From Sphingomonas sp. J315 (GTDB lineage: Bacteria > Pseudomonadota > Alphaproteobacteria > Sphingomonadales > Sphingomonadaceae), in NCBI RefSeq assembly GCF_024666595.1, contig NZ_CP088296.1, positions 3,090,501-3,154,500 of the forward strand: a stretch of DNA of 64,000 bases, in the 5' to 3' direction. The notes beneath the pieces are model-generated. The model saw nothing but the letters and a program-made list of their open reading frames with translations. It had not been told where the DNA came from and ran no database searches. Of the stretch, positions 63,197 through 64,000 are shown piece by piece (position 1 is the stretch's first letter; each line of letters starts with the position of its first letter). A program made the translations under genes and the position numbers.

Positions 63197-63525
63197 GATT
63201 GCATTTCCTCTGTCTTGCTCAGGCCCAATCGGTCGCTCAGACCAAGCGCCTCGATCCGGGCCAGGAAAGCGGGGCTGGGGTTCAGGATGTGGAAGCGGTT
63301 CCCGTCCGCTTCGGCCTCGGCACGCGCGGCCAGCAACAGCTGCAGCACGGCCTGGCCGACGCTTTCCACGGCGCTCGCGTCGACGATGACGCCGTCGCCG
63401 AAATCGGCGGCGAGCACGAGGCGGACCCTCAGCTCCTCGGCGGTGACGGTGACGCCATGTACGGGCAGTTCGACGACCCCGCCCGGCGACGGGGCGAGTT
63501 CAAGCTGGTTGGGCTGCGAAGTCAC
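63193..63525 (-). CDS. STAS-domain protein of the chemotaxis operon
   Basis: 110 residues. STAS features: ELPVHGVTVTAEELRVRLVL, VIVDASAVESVGQAVLQLLL, GNRFHILNPSPAFLARIEAL, GLSDRL. The usual phosphorylatable Ser corresponds to VESVGQ, where Ser is present. GTG 63525 has AGGAGG upstream. Overlaps motA by 26 bases and cheY by four. STAS proteins occur in several alphaproteobacterial che operons; role unclear. Confidence 0.85.
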   Translation of the reverse strand: MTSQPNQLELAPSPGGVVELPVHGVTVTAEELRVRLVLAADFGDGVIVDASAVESVGQAVLQLLLAARAEAEADGNRFHILNPSPAFLARIEALGLSDRLGLSKTEEMQS

Positions 63526-64000
63526 TCTTTGCCTCCTCAAGCGCGGTTTCAAGTTGCTGGAAGCTCGGCGCCTTGTCCGAAGGCGTCGCGCGACGGGCGA
63601 TTTCGATCGCCACCTGGGTCGGCATGCCCTGGGCGTGCGCGACGATGGCGGTCTTGGCGATGGTGAAGGGTTTGCAGTCGGCCTCGATCACCTGACCCAG
63701 CTTGGAGGCCAGCGGGCCAACGAAGCAGTAGGACAGCAGCACGCCGAGGAAAGTGCCGACCAGCGCACCGCCGATCATCGCACCCAGGATCTCGACCGGC
63801 TGGTCGATCGACCCCATCGTCTTGATGACGCCCAGCACTGCGGCGACGATGCCGATCGCGGGCAGGCCGTCGGCCATCTGCTGCAGCGCATGCTGCGGGT
63901 GCATCTCGTGATGGTGGTGCGCCTCGATATCGTTTTCCATCGCCTCGGCGATCTGGTGCGGATCCTCGAAATTCACCGTCATCATGCGCAGATAGTCGCA
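63500..64000 (-). CDS. motA: Stator protein MotA, C-terminal part (cut by window edge)
   Basis: 167 codons visible. MADGLPAIGIVAAVLGVIKT is the third helix, GAMIGGALVGTFLGVLLSYC the fourth, followed by the charged cytoplasmic tail. The start and the first two helices lie beyond 64000. First visible gene of the motA-to-PilZ operon. Confidence 0.94.
   Translation of the reverse strand, partial: CDYLRMMTVNFEDPHQIAEAMENDIEAHHHHEMHPQHALQQMADGLPAIGIVAAVLGVIKTMGSIDQPVEILGAMIGGALVGTFLGVLLSYCFVGPLASKLGQVIEADCKPFTIAKTAIVAHAQGMPTQVAIEIARRATPSDKAPSFQQLETALEEAKSDFAAQPA

Noticed and set aside
1..64000. CRISPR arrays or a recognisable anti-phage defence operon
   Set aside because: No regularly spaced short repeats and no Cas, restriction, CBASS, retron or similar genes were seen on either strand.

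Overview
The window reads as a high-GC alphaproteobacterium, most likely a sphingomonad. This is inferred from gene content and order: a cyo quinol oxidase operon with SURF1 and a RegB/RegA pair, a valine degradation operon, a FlbD/FliX-type flagellar hierarchy, and REP-like inverted repeats. No database search was possible. No rRNA or CRISPR array was seen, and the only tRNA is a fragment.

Positions 1-7152 are an accessory region beside a broken tRNA-Gly(CCC). It holds an integrase, an AlpA-type regulator, a DUF3768 gene split by an IS5/IS427-type element, and the 3' end of an RHS/YD-repeat gene with a variable C-terminal domain and a following small lipoprotein (possible immunity protein). 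A second, identical IS copy truncates the RHS gene and runs off the left edge.

Positions 7370-16213 hold a PilZ protein, an MFS transporter and, divergently, cyoABCD, SURF1, a redox sensor kinase and its response regulator in one tightly coupled operon. Positions 16323-20730 hold an orphan small protein, a CitE-like lyase and bioF-bioD-bioA. Next come a soluble chemotaxis transducer and, beyond a LysR regulator, the valine/isobutyrate operon (mmsA, acyl-CoA dehydrogenase, hibC, enoyl-CoA hydratase, mmsB), interrupted by two tandem NodB-type deacetylases.

Positions 30883-64000 are a motility island. It has a GGDEF-EAL protein; flgD, fliK, flhA, an FlbD-like regulator, fliN, fliF, fliH and fliG on the minus strand; a FlaEY-like gene and flgB on the plus strand; a transducer; flgJ, flgI, fliX, flhB, fliR, fliQ, fliE and flgC; a second short fliN with fliO and fliP; and a motA-STAS-cheY-cheA-cheW-cheR-cheB-cheY-cheD-(CheZ-like?)-motB-fliL-PilZ operon. 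The flagellin, hook and filament-cap genes, fliM and fliI are not in the window.

Six genes (bioD, fliK, the FlaEY-like gene, one transducer, flhB, cheA) each carry a single frameshift that one added or removed base repairs. Five of the six lie in short G/C runs, so uncorrected sequencing indels are the simplest explanation and should be excluded before calling any of them pseudogenes.
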